This document shows positions 18,571 through 26,912 of a stretch of 64,000 nucleotides of DNA, piece after piece. The stretch is taken from positions 1 through 64,000 of the forward strand of contig NZ_CANLZU010000018.1 in NCBI RefSeq assembly GCF_947495715.1, in the 5' to 3' direction. Made by a program: the position numbers and the translations under genes. The notes below the pieces were generated by a model. The model made no database searches. It was not told where the DNA came from and worked only from the letters and a program-made list of their open reading frames with translations. The first letter of the stretch is position 1. Each line of letters opens with the position of its first letter. Source of the stretch: an uncultured Oceanisphaera sp. Its GTDB lineage: Bacteria; Pseudomonadota; Gammaproteobacteria; Enterobacterales; Aeromonadaceae.

Positions 18571-18586
18571 TGTTACCATGATCACA
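18571..18586 (+). promoter_or_regulatory. Putative CRP-cAMP site upstream of cyaA
   Basis: TGTTACCATGATCACA fits the CRP consensus TGTGA-N6-TCACA with one mismatch. It lies 49 bp before the cyaA start codon in the hemC-cyaA spacer. E. coli cyaA is repressed by CRP-cAMP at a promoter site, so this is likely the same feedback loop. Confidence 0.6.
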
Positions 18587-18634
18587 CTTTTGACCTGTTC
18601 CGGGTCTGTGTCGGTCCACCAAAGGCCTGAACCC

Positions 18635-21157
18635 TTGCACGCGAATTTTCACCGGCTCGTCGAGCGATGTGAGCAGTTTAACCAGCAGAAGCAGGACCGA
18701 GCCCTGGCGGTGATGAGCCGTTATGGCCAGCAGGTCTTTCAGTTGCTGCCGGTGCTGTTGCACTATCATCATCCCCTGTTGCCGGGCTATGTGCCGGGTG
18801 ACGTGCCTGCGGGCGTGTGCCATTTCCTGCCCAATTCACGTCAGCAGCAGTTTATCGATGAACTCTGCGAGGCCGCCAATGGTCATCAGGGGCTGGAGCA
18901 CGGTCAGAACGAAATCTTCGGCATCTATTGCATGGGCAGCACCTCGTCCATCGGCCAGAGCCGTCATTCCGATCTGGATGTCTGGGTCTGTTATTCCCAC
19001 CTGATGGCGCCGGAGCGGGTTGCCCGGCTGCAGCAGAAATGTCTGCTGATTTCCCAGTGGGCCGAGCAGCGCCAGGTCGAGCTTAATCTGTTTCTGATCC
19101 CGGACAATAAATTCCGCACCGACAATCAACAGCTGGTTCAAGGCGAAAGCTGTGGTAGTGCCCAGCACCTGCTGTTGCTGGACGAGTTTTACCGCAGTCA
19201 TTTGCACATTGCCGGCAAGCGGCTGGTGTGGATGTTTGCGCCCGGCAAGCTGGGCCCGCGCTACGATCGCTTTGTGGCCGAACAGTTTGCCAACGGCACC
19301 CTGAATCACGACGAATGGCTGGATCTGGGCGGCTTTGACCGCATTCCGGCAGAAGAGTACTTCGGCTCGGCCCTGTGGCAGTTGTACAAGAGCATCGACT
19401 CGCCCTACAAGGCGGTGCTGAAAACGGTGCTGATGGAAGCCTATTCCCACGAATATCCGGACACCCGGTTGCTTTGTCGTGATCTCAAGGGGCATTTTCA
19501 TACCGCCGACCGACTCGATGAACGCCAGGATCACTACATGCTGATGCTGGAAAAGGTGACCGGCTACCTCAAGTCCATCGGTGATGACAAACGGCTCGAT
19601 CTGGTGCGGCGCTGTTTTTATCTCAAGGTGTCGGAAGGGCTGGATCTGAGCCCGGACCATGATGACCGGGAGCAGGATAGCTGGCGGCGAACCCGGATTA
19701 ATCAGCTGGTGTCGGCCTGGGGCTGGCCTGCGGAAAAAGTCGCCTTGCTGAACGACCGGGCCCACTGGAAGGTGGAGCAGGTGAGGTCCGCCTACGGCGA
19801 GCTGCTGGAAGCCCTGATGCTGAGCTATCGCAACCTGATCCAGTTTGCCCGGCGCAACAACATCAGCGAGTCGATCAACCCGGAAGACATCGGCATTCTG
19901 TCGCGCAAGCTGTATGCGGCCTTTGAAAACCTGTCGGGCAAGGTGCAGCTGATCAACCTGCACATAGCGCCGGACTTGAGCGAGCCGAACATCAGCCTGG
20001 TGCAGGTACCCGAAGGCCGAGTCAACAAGGCCGGCTGGTACCTGTACAAGCATGGGCTGACGCCCGCGGACATCCTCGGCCGCAGCGCCCTGGAATACAG
20101 CGGCTATGTGGGCAAACTGATCGCCTGGGCCCACTTCAATGGCCTGCTGGTAACGGATACCCGGTTGCACCTGTTCAACCAGGATACCGATGTCAGCCAG
20201 CGCCATTTGCAGGAGTACTGCGATGACCTGGCGCGACTCTTCCCGGTACGGACCCCTTCACCCAGTAATTTGGCGCTGAGCCGCCCCTGCGAGGTGCGCC
20301 AGCTCGGCATCTTCCTCAATCTGGAACAGGATCCCACCGCCCGCTGGGGCGACCGGCCCATCGAATTCAACGCCAGAACCAGCGATCCCTTCAGCTTCGG
20401 CCAGCAACTGGAAAATCTGGTCGGCTCGGTGGACTTGCTCTATCGCAACTCCTGGGACGAAATTCGCACCCTGCACTTCAGCGGGCCTACCGCGGTGGTG
20501 GATGCGCTCACCACCATTCTCGGCAAGATGCACCAGGGCGCCAATGCCCCGGAAAGCCTGCAGGTGTTCTGTTACAGCTTTAATTTTCGCAGCCTGATCC
20601 GCACCCGTTTCGAACAGCTGATCAATGAATGTATCGGTCTGCGACTGGCGCGGGATCAGGGCAGCACCGTCAAGACCCTGCAACTGGGCACCGAAGAGTA
20701 CGGTATCTTCTTCGAGCGGCGCGGGGTCAGCGTACAAAAGCGGGAAGCGGCGGTAGACGCTGGCCGGCAGCCAGCCCGGTTGCCGCCGACCCATCGCACC
20801 TTGCGGCTGGATCAGCAGGCGGGCAAACCGATACCCGAGATAGTGGATGTCTATGCCAGTGAAGGGCTGATGCAGTTCTTCTTTGAAGACAGCGGTGACG
20901 ACTACAACCTCTATATTCTCGACGAGGCCAACCGGGTAGAGGTTTACCGCCAGGTGGCGGGCAGCAAGGACGAGTTGGTGCAGAGCATCAATCGTTTCTA
21001 TACCTCCGACCAGCAGGTGGCCGGCCAGAGTCATTTTGCCCATTTCAACCTGCCGCAATATTACGAAATCGTGGCAGAAGAGGGGCAATATCGGGTGTTG
21101 CCCTACCGCACCGTCAAGGAGGACCGGGACGATCACCGGCCCTGCCCGGCCGGTTAG
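18635..21157 (+). CDS. cyaA: Class I adenylate cyclase
   Basis: Makes cAMP from ATP; the regulatory C-terminal half responds to the glucose PTS in relatives. The catalytic N-terminal half has the nucleotidyltransferase signature [22 protein letters not shown] (split here: GSTSS then the DLD metal ligands). [15 protein letters not shown] and the C-terminal FNLPQYYEI also match E. coli. The start is taken as TTG 18635: translation from there gives ten residues before RCEQFN, the spacing of E. coli CyaA, which also starts at TTG, and AAAGG lies upstream. Length 840 aa. Its end overlaps cyaY by 4 bp, tail to tail. Confidence 0.94.
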   Translation: MHANFHRLVERCEQFNQQKQDRALAVMSRYGQQVFQLLPVLLHYHHPLLPGYVPGDVPAGVCHFLPNSRQQQFIDELCEAANGHQGLEHGQNEIFGIYCMGSTSSIGQSRHSDLDVWVCYSHLMAPERVARLQQKCLLISQWAEQRQVELNLFLIPDNKFRTDNQQLVQGESCGSAQHLLLLDEFYRSHLHIAGKRLVWMFAPGKLGPRYDRFVAEQFANGTLNHDEWLDLGGFDRIPAEEYFGSALWQLYKSIDSPYKAVLKTVLMEAYSHEYPDTRLLCRDLKGHFHTADRLDERQDHYMLMLEKVTGYLKSIGDDKRLDLVRRCFYLKVSEGLDLSPDHDDREQDSWRRTRINQLVSAWGWPAEKVALLNDRAHWKVEQVRSAYGELLEALMLSYRNLIQFARRNNISESINPEDIGILSRKLYAAFENLSGKVQLINLHIAPDLSEPNISLVQVPEGRVNKAGWYLYKHGLTPADILGRSALEYSGYVGKLIAWAHFNGLLVTDTRLHLFNQDTDVSQRHLQEYCDDLARLFPVRTPSPSNLALSRPCEVRQLGIFLNLEQDPTARWGDRPIEFNARTSDPFSFGQQLENLVGSVDLLYRNSWDEIRTLHFSGPTAVVDALTTILGKMHQGANAPESLQVFCYSFNFRSLIRTRFEQLINECIGLRLARDQGSTVKTLQLGTEEYGIFFERRGVSVQKREAAVDAGRQPARLPPTHRTLRLDQQAGKPIPEIVDVYASEGLMQFFFEDSGDDYNLYILDEANRVEVYRQVAGSKDELVQSINRFYTSDQQVAGQSHFAHFNLPQYYEIVAEEGQYRVLPYRTVKEDRDDHRPCPAG

Positions 21158-21465
21158 AGTGCCAGCTCGGTGTCACCCTGGCGTTGTGCCTGCAGGCTGA
21201 GCCAGCTCAGCAGCTCAACACCCTGGCGGTTATCGATCCACTTATCGCCCTGCAGGGCGAAGTGATGGCCGTTCTCCCGGGTGGCCAGCCAGATCTGATG
21301 CAGCGGCTCCTGGCGATTGATCACGAACTTGATGTTGTTCTCGAAGGTCAGCGTCATGACGCCGCCGATGGTTTCGCAGTCGATATCGACGCCGCTGCTA
21401 TCGATGCACTCTTCAATATGCTGGTAAATGGCATCCGCCAGAGCATGGAACTCACTGTCTTTCAT
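21154..21465 (-). CDS. cyaY: CyaY (bacterial frataxin)
   Basis: An iron-binding regulator of iron-sulfur cluster assembly that slows IscS/IscU in vitro. The 103-aa protein has the acidic first helix ([19 protein letters not shown]), the beta-sheet with [23 protein letters not shown], and [14 protein letters not shown] 21465 has AGGAA upstream. It is convergent with cyaA and divergent from lptM, as in enterics. Confidence 0.95.
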   Translation of the reverse strand: MKDSEFHALADAIYQHIEECIDSSGVDIDCETIGGVMTLTFENNIKFVINRQEPLHQIWLATRENGHHFALQGDKWIDNRQGVELLSWLSLQAQRQGDTELAL

Positions 21466-21537
21466 CGCCCGCTTCCTATTGCTTTTGAGAATGTGAATGC
21501 GATTATAAGAGCCTGGAAACATATTCACAGTCATCCT

Positions 21538-21660
21538 ATGAACATATTCAAGCTAACCGCACTGGTTGCCCTGTTCCTGAGTCTGGCGGCATGCGGCCTG
21601 AAAGGCCCGCTGACCCTGCCGGATACCGAGCAACAGCAACCCCGGGTTGAGCAGTCGTAA
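21538..21660 (+). CDS. lptM: LptM (YifL) small lipoprotein
   Basis: A 40-aa lipoprotein precursor with signal peptide and lipobox LAAC followed by GLKGPL, the hallmark of the family. In E. coli LptM binds the LptDE outer-membrane LPS translocon and helps LptD reach its correct disulfide pattern. The mature part is very short (23 aa) against about 48 in E. coli. It lies between cyaY and lysA, 11 bp before lysA. Confidence 0.88.
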   Translation: MNIFKLTALVALFLSLAACGLKGPLTLPDTEQQQPRVEQS

Positions 21661-21671
21661 AGGAAAATACC

Positions 21672-22928
21672 TTGGATTATTTTAATTATCAGGACGATGG
21701 CCGCCTTTACGGTGAAGCCTGCGATCTTACTCGTCTGGCCGAGCAACACGGCACGCCGCTCTATGTCTATTCCCGCGCCACCCTGGAACGGCACTGGAAA
21801 GCCTTCGACGAGGCGGCCGGTGAGGTCAATCATCTGATCTGCTACGCGGTGAAGGCCAACTCCAACCTGGCAGTGCTCAACGTGCTGGCCCGCCTGGGTT
21901 CCGGTTTCGATATCGTGTCAAAAGGCGAGCTGAGTCGCGTGCTGGCCGCCGGCGGCGATCCGCGCAAGGTGGTGTTTTCCGGTGTCGGCAAGCGGGTTGA
22001 TGAAATCCGCTTCGCCCTGGAACAGAACATTTTCTGCTTCAACGTGGAATCGGTCGCCGAGCTTTCGCGTATCAACCAGATTGCGGGTGACATGGGTCGC
22101 AAGGCGCCGGTTTCCATTCGGGTGAACCCGGACATCGATGCCGGCACCCATCCCTACATCTCCACCGGGCTGAAAGAAAACAAGTTCGGCATTCCCATCG
22201 AACAGGCGCAGGAAATCTACCGCCAGGCGGCGGCGATGGCGCACCTCGATATTCACGGGGTCGACTGTCATATCGGCTCTCAGCTGACCGAGCTGTCACC
22301 CTTCCTGGAAGCGGTAGACAAGCTGCTGGCGCTGATTGATGCCCTGGCCGACGACGGCATTCACATTCGCCATCTGGATGTGGGCGGCGGTCTGGGCGTG
22401 CGTTACGACAACGAAACGCCGCCCGAGCCCAGCCTGTACGCCGAACAGCTCAAGGCGCGGCTGCAGAATCGCAACCTGACCCTGGTATTTGAACCGGGCC
22501 GGGCCATTGCCGCCAATGCCGGTGTGCTGCTGACCCGGGTCGAGCATCTGAAGCCGGGTGAAGCCAAGAACTTCGCCATCGTCGATGCGGCCATGAACGA
22601 CCTGATCCGTCCGGCGCTGTACAGTGCCTGGCAGGCCATTATTCCGCTGGATAAAACCCTGGAACGCCCGGCCGCCGTCTATGACATCGTGGGCCCGGTG
22701 TGTGAAACCGGCGACTTTATCGGCAAGGATCGGGAATTGGCGATCACCGAAGGTGATCTGCTGGCGGTGCGTTCTGCCGGTGCCTATGGCTTTGTGATGG
22801 CGTCCAACTACAACAGCCGCCCCCGTGCCGCCGAAGTGATGGTGGACGGCGAACAGGCCCTGGTAGTGCGTGAACGCGAGCAGCTGTCCGATTTGTGGCG
22901 GGGCGAAAGCCTGTTGCCCGAATCCTGA
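21672..22928 (+). CDS. lysA: Diaminopimelate decarboxylase
   Basis: A PLP (alanine-racemase fold) enzyme making lysine from meso-DAP. The PLP lysine is in CYAVKANSN, with HIGSQLTELSPF, the phosphate-binding GGGLGV, EPGRAI, and the substrate CETGDF near the C-terminus. Length 418 aa. The start is a TTG at 21672 (MDYFNYQDDGRLYGE) with AAGGA at proper spacing; no ATG fits. It is followed 9 bp later by dapF, which makes its substrate. Confidence 0.95.
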   Translation: MDYFNYQDDGRLYGEACDLTRLAEQHGTPLYVYSRATLERHWKAFDEAAGEVNHLICYAVKANSNLAVLNVLARLGSGFDIVSKGELSRVLAAGGDPRKVVFSGVGKRVDEIRFALEQNIFCFNVESVAELSRINQIAGDMGRKAPVSIRVNPDIDAGTHPYISTGLKENKFGIPIEQAQEIYRQAAAMAHLDIHGVDCHIGSQLTELSPFLEAVDKLLALIDALADDGIHIRHLDVGGGLGVRYDNETPPEPSLYAEQLKARLQNRNLTLVFEPGRAIAANAGVLLTRVEHLKPGEAKNFAIVDAAMNDLIRPALYSAWQAIIPLDKTLERPAAVYDIVGPVCETGDFIGKDRELAITEGDLLAVRSAGAYGFVMASNYNSRPRAAEVMVDGEQALVVREREQLSDLWRGESLLPES

Positions 22929-22937
22929 GGGGTGAAC

Positions 22938-23765
22938 GTGATCCAGTTTTCCAAGATGCAGGGGCTCGGCAACGACTTTATGGTGGTCGATGGCGTTACC
23001 CAGAAGGTATTTTTCAATCCCGAGGTGATTCGGCAACTGGCCGACCGTCATTTTGGTGTCGGCTTCGATCAGCTGTTGTTGGTGGAGCCGCCCTATGATC
23101 CGGACCTCGACTTTCACTATCGCATCTTCAATGCCGACGGCTCCGAGGTAGAGCAGTGCGGCAACGGCGCCCGCTGCTTCGCCCGCTTTGTGCGGCTGAA
23201 GGGGCTGACCCATAAAGACCGGATCAGCGTCAGTACCCAGAAAGGCAACATAGTGCTGCAGCTGGAGAAAGACAATCAGGTCACGGTCAACATGGGCGTG
23301 CCCGAGTTTGATCCGGGAAAGATTCCGTTCAAGGCTCAGAAGGCCGAGAAAACCTATCTGGTGCGGGCCGAGCAGCAGACGGTGCTCTGTGGCGCCGTGT
23401 CGATGGGCAACCCGCACTGTGTGCTGGAAGTGGATGACATCAACACCGATCAGGTGGCGATGCTGGGTCCCGAGCTGGAAAATCACGATCGCTTTCCGGC
23501 TCGGGTCAACGTTGGTTTCATGCAGATCCTCAATGCCCGCGAGATCAAGCTGCGGGTGCATGAACGCGGTGCAGGGGAAACCCTGGCCTGCGGCACCGGT
23601 GCCTGTGCGGCGGCGGTGATGGGCATGAGCTGGGGCAAGCTGGCGGATCGGGTGCAGGTGCAGCTGCCCGGCGGCAACCTCAGCATCGCCTGGAAGGGGC
23701 CGGGCAAACCGGTGTACATGACGGGCCCGGCAGAACACGTATTTGACGGACAGATCAACCTATGA
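22938..23765 (+). CDS. dapF: Diaminopimelate epimerase
   Basis: A cofactor-independent epimerase turning LL-DAP into meso-DAP for lysine and peptidoglycan. The two catalytic cysteines are in [13 protein letters not shown] and [12 protein letters not shown]. Also present are [15 protein letters not shown] and GNPHCV. GTG 22938 was chosen: GAGGGG lies 6 nt upstream, while the in-frame GTG at 22932 overlaps that ribosome site. Length 275 aa. It ends inside the DUF484 start (ATGA). Confidence 0.96.
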   Translation: MIQFSKMQGLGNDFMVVDGVTQKVFFNPEVIRQLADRHFGVGFDQLLLVEPPYDPDLDFHYRIFNADGSEVEQCGNGARCFARFVRLKGLTHKDRISVSTQKGNIVLQLEKDNQVTVNMGVPEFDPGKIPFKAQKAEKTYLVRAEQQTVLCGAVSMGNPHCVLEVDDINTDQVAMLGPELENHDRFPARVNVGFMQILNAREIKLRVHERGAGETLACGTGACAAAVMGMSWGKLADRVQVQLPGGNLSIAWKGPGKPVYMTGPAEHVFDGQINL

Positions 23766-24499
23766 CCGAAAACGTGACCGATCAGGTAACCAAGAGTCGC
23801 CAGTGTGCCGAAACGGGGTTGGACGACAGCCAGATAGCCGACTATCTGGCTGCCAGGCCTCATTTCTTCGACCGCCATCGCACCCTGCTGGAGCAGTTGC
23901 GGCTGCCCCACGAGCAGCGTGGCAGCGTGTCGCTGGTAGAGGCGAAGCTGGATCGTCAACGCCAGCGCATTTACGAGCTGGAAGATGAAATCACCGGGCT
24001 GATGACGGTGGCCGGAGAAAACGAACGCATCTTTCGCGTCTACATGGACCTGATCCCCCGCCTGTTCGAATGCACCAGTATCAGCGAGCTGGAACGGCTG
24101 ATGTGCCGCACCCTGCAGGAACAGCTGCGCATCTCGGCGCTGCGGCTGGTGCTGGATCCGCGCACCTATCCGAGTGAGCAGAGTCCGGCCGGTGAGCAGC
24201 TGGAACGGATTTATCGCGAGCGAATGGCGAGCCAGGATGTGTATCTGGGGCGGCTCGGCAAGGACGAAAAGTCCCGGCTGTTTCAGGACGCCATGGTGAA
24301 CTCCTGCGCCCTGATCCGGCTGGGCAAGCAGGGTGAAATGGGCCTGCTGGCCTTTGGCAGTATCGACAGCGGGCATTATCGCTCGGGCATGGATACCCTG
24401 CTGATCCGCCAGCTGGCCGACATTCTCGCGCTGCTGCTGCCCAGGCTGGTGTTATCGGCCTCGGAACGACCGGCAGCGGTGGTCGATGACCACCGCTGA
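23762..24499 (+). CDS. DUF484 family protein
   Basis: A 245-aa soluble protein found between dapF and xerC in many gammaproteobacteria (YigA/DUF484). It has an N-terminal helical segment ([18 protein letters not shown]), a coiled-coil linker, and a GAF-like domain in the second half (residues ~85-230). The function is unknown. It overlaps both neighbours (4 nt with dapF, 14 nt with xerC), so it is tightly coupled to them. Confidence 0.88.
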   Translation: MTENVTDQVTKSRQCAETGLDDSQIADYLAARPHFFDRHRTLLEQLRLPHEQRGSVSLVEAKLDRQRQRIYELEDEITGLMTVAGENERIFRVYMDLIPRLFECTSISELERLMCRTLQEQLRISALRLVLDPRTYPSEQSPAGEQLERIYRERMASQDVYLGRLGKDEKSRLFQDAMVNSCALIRLGKQGEMGLLAFGSIDSGHYRSGMDTLLIRQLADILALLLPRLVLSASERPAAVVDDHR

Positions 24500-25403
24500 G
24501 TTGGCCCCGGCCATTACCGAATTTCTCGAATACCTGCGGGTAGAGCGCCAGCTGAGTGTGCATACCCGCGCCGGTTACGGCCGCCACCTCAACGCCATGG
24601 CCGGGCAACTGGCCGAGTTGTCGTTGGCCAGCTGGTCGGCACTCACGGTCAGTCATGTGCGGGGCATTGCCACCCGTATGCACAAGAGCGGTCTGTCGCC
24701 GCGCTCCATTGCCACCAAGCTCAGCAGCCTGCGCAGTTTTTGCGACTGGCTGACCCTGCAGGGGCAACTGTCTGCCAATCCTGCCCGGGGCGTCAGCGCG
24801 CCCAAGCAGGGGCGGCCGCTGCCCAAGAATCTGGACGTGGACGAGCTGCATCAGCTGATGAACATCGACGAGGCCGATCCCCTCGCGGTGCGCGATCGGG
24901 CCATCATGGAGCTGATGTATTCATCCGGCCTGCGGCTGGCCGAACTGGTCAACCTGAATCTGGGCGATATTCAGTTTGACGAGCGCCAGGTGCGGGTGAT
25001 CGGCAAGGGCAACAAGGAGCGCATTCTGCCGGTGGGCCGCATGGCGCTGGAGTGGCTGGACAAGTGGCTCAAGGTACGCGGCGGCTTGGTCGGGCCCGAC
25101 GAGCCGGCGCTGTTTGTCAGCCAGCGGCAGCGACGCATCAGCCATCGCAGCGTGCAGTTGCGGCTGGCCCAGTGGGGCGGCAAGCAGGCATTGTCGAGCC
25201 ATATTCACCCGCACAAGCTGCGCCATTCCTTTGCCACCCACATGCTGGAGTCGAGTGGCGACCTGCGGGCGGTACAGGAACTGCTGGGTCATGCGGATCT
25301 GGCTACCACCCAGATCTATACCCACCTGGATTTTCAGCATCTGGCCAAGGCCTACGATCAGGCCCACCCCAGAGCCAAACGCAGCAAGGATGAAGACGCC
25401 TGA
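24486..25403 (+). CDS. xerC: XerC site-specific tyrosine recombinase
   Basis: Works with XerD at dif to resolve chromosome dimers under FtsK control. It has a SAM-like N-terminal core-binding domain (residues 1-95) and a C-terminal catalytic domain with Arg in SGLRLAEL, the HxxR box HKLRHSFATHML, and GHADLATTQIYTH with the nucleophilic Tyr. Length 305 aa. It is the last gene of the lysA-dapF-DUF484-xerC string. In E. coli yigB-uvrD follow directly; here a hairpin element lies in between. Confidence 0.95.
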   Translation: MTTAELAPAITEFLEYLRVERQLSVHTRAGYGRHLNAMAGQLAELSLASWSALTVSHVRGIATRMHKSGLSPRSIATKLSSLRSFCDWLTLQGQLSANPARGVSAPKQGRPLPKNLDVDELHQLMNIDEADPLAVRDRAIMELMYSSGLRLAELVNLNLGDIQFDERQVRVIGKGNKERILPVGRMALEWLDKWLKVRGGLVGPDEPALFVSQRQRRISHRSVQLRLAQWGGKQALSSHIHPHKLRHSFATHMLESSGDLRAVQELLGHADLATTQIYTHLDFQHLAKAYDQAHPRAKRSKDEDA

Positions 25404-25445
25404 CGTCTGGATATTAAGTATCTACTCATATTGAGAAATCAGGCC

Positions 25446-25847
25446 AGAGGCAACACAGCCGCCTCCCTCGACACGCCACTGGGCTAGCCATCTTTGCTGG
25501 GTAATGGCTGCGAATATTCACTGGATATTCGGTCCATTACCCAACAAAGATACACGGCAGCAAGCTGCCCCATGGGGGCTCGGAAATGCCGTCTGACCGC
25601 CAGGGAGGGCGGGAATGCCGTAACGGCAGGAGCATTTTCCGGCCCTGGCATTTCACGGTCGTGGGAGTCGTTCTCTGTTGCCTCTTCTTGAACACCGAGT
25701 GGTCCGTAGACGGCGCCAACAGGGCACGCCGGTGTATAAAGGAGGACAAAGGGATCTGCTTCTTCGACCATCACATGACAGGGATGTCATGTGCTGAGCG
25801 CCACAAGGAGGTGCTTGAGCGGGTCGAAGAAGCGGGCCCTTTGGCCG
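25446..25847 (-). repeat. Compound-hairpin intergenic element, copy 2 (inverted, expanded)
   Basis: The reverse orientation of copies 1, 3 and 4. Module B starts at AGAGGCAACA (25446). Module A lies at the right, from GGACAAAGGG (25744) to AGCGGGCCCTTTGGCCG (ending 25847), enclosing the hairpin 25772-25793 (stem CACATGACA, loop GGGA). Module B has gained sequence: a foldback with 18-nt arms and one mismatch (25490-25507 with 25534-25551), GGCAG/CTGCC at 25556-25569, and CCGCC-AGGGA-GGGCGG. It splits xerC from yigB. The 25404-25932 gap holds nothing else recognisable. Confidence 0.8.
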
Positions 25848-25932
25848 ATGTTTTCGGCAAATTCAACAAGGCTCCGGATGTTGAGCCTGCTTTTTGGTTA
25901 GAATCCCTCATCTCCCGTTATCAGGAATCCTC

Positions 25933-26640
25933 ATGCGCTTTTACAAACGACTGACGAAGGTCAAGGTACTCAGCTTCGATCTGGACGATACCTTATACGA
26001 CAACGTGCCGGTGATCGCGGCGGCGGAAGCCTGGCTGCTGGATGCGCTTAAGCAGCAGCACCCGGAGTCGACCCTGCTTGGCAAAGACAACCTGGCGGCA
26101 ATCAAGCGTCGGATTTTGCTGGAACAGCCCGAACTGAGCCACGACGTGAGCGCCTGCCGCCTGCGGGTGCTGAGCGAAGGCCTGCGGCAACAGGGGTTGG
26201 ATGAGGCGCGGGCGGCGGCCATGGCCGAAGAGTTTTATCGGGGCTTTCTGGAGCAGCGCGGTAAAATTACGGTGCCGGAGGCCACTCACCGAGTGCTGTC
26301 GGCGCTGGGTCAGAAGTACCGGCTGGCGGTGATCACCAACGGCAATCTGCCGATTGAGCATACCGAGCTGGCGCCTTATTTCGATATTGTGCTGCGGGCC
26401 GGCGTTGACGGCCGCATGAAACCGGCACCGGATTTGTTCAACCGGCTGGCCGAGCAAACCGGGGTGAGCCTGTCGGAGATCCTGCACATCGGTGACCATA
26501 TCAACACCGACGTGGCCGGTGCCGTGCACAGCGGCTGTCAGGCAATATGGCTCAACGACCATGGCCGGACCGAGGCGGATCTGCGTTGTTTGCCCCATGT
26601 CGCCCTGGAGCGGTTGGAGCAAATGCTGGAGCTGTTATAA
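25933..26640 (+). CDS. yigB: YigB HAD-family flavin-precursor phosphatase
   Basis: A HAD hydrolase (235 aa). E. coli YigB dephosphorylates the riboflavin intermediate 5-amino-6-(5-phosphoribitylamino)uracil and FMN. Visible are motif I FDLDDTLYDN, motif II ITNGN, and motifs III/IV with KPAPDLF and HIGDHINTDVAGA. ATG 25933 (MRFYKRL) matches the E. coli start and has AGGA upstream; a longer form from 25894 is unlikely. It stands between two hairpin elements. Confidence 0.9.
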   Translation: MRFYKRLTKVKVLSFDLDDTLYDNVPVIAAAEAWLLDALKQQHPESTLLGKDNLAAIKRRILLEQPELSHDVSACRLRVLSEGLRQQGLDEARAAAMAEEFYRGFLEQRGKITVPEATHRVLSALGQKYRLAVITNGNLPIEHTELAPYFDIVLRAGVDGRMKPAPDLFNRLAEQTGVSLSEILHIGDHINTDVAGAVHSGCQAIWLNDHGRTEADLRCLPHVALERLEQMLELL

Positions 26641-26679
26641 TCGCCACCATACTGTAATGTCGATCGTTCAGGCGTTATC

Positions 26680-26862
26680 GGGATAGAGGGCCGCCACACC
26701 AACACGCAGCATTGAATGCCACCTTCGCTTGTTGCCTGCTGCGAACTTTCACCGGAAGTTTGGTCAGGCAACAAGCTTGGTACTCGCGAGCAAGCTCGCC
26801 CCTGTATGCTCGGCGATGGCATCCCTGCCATCGACGGTTGGTTTAGGCCATCCCTCTATCCC
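26680..26862. repeat. Related compound-hairpin element before uvrD
   Basis: The outer stem GGGATAGAGGG (26680-26690) pairs perfectly with CCCTCTATCCC (26852-26862). Inside are CTTGTTGCCTG/CAGGCAACAAG, which itself encloses AACTT/AAGTT, then GCGAG-CAAG-CTCGC, and the hairpin 26814-26833 (stem CGATGGCA, loop TCCC). Outer sequences differ from copies 1-4, but the TCCC-loop hairpin is the same type, so this looks like another subfamily. Confidence 0.65.
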
Positions 26863-26912
26863 TCCCGGCTGGATCGGCATTGCGCCAAACTATGAAATTT
26901 AAGGGAGCCAAG

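Noticed and set aside
26641-26912. LexA box upstream of uvrD
   Set aside because: CTG and CAG near 26652-26671 are separated by 14 instead of 10 bases, and no other candidate is seen.
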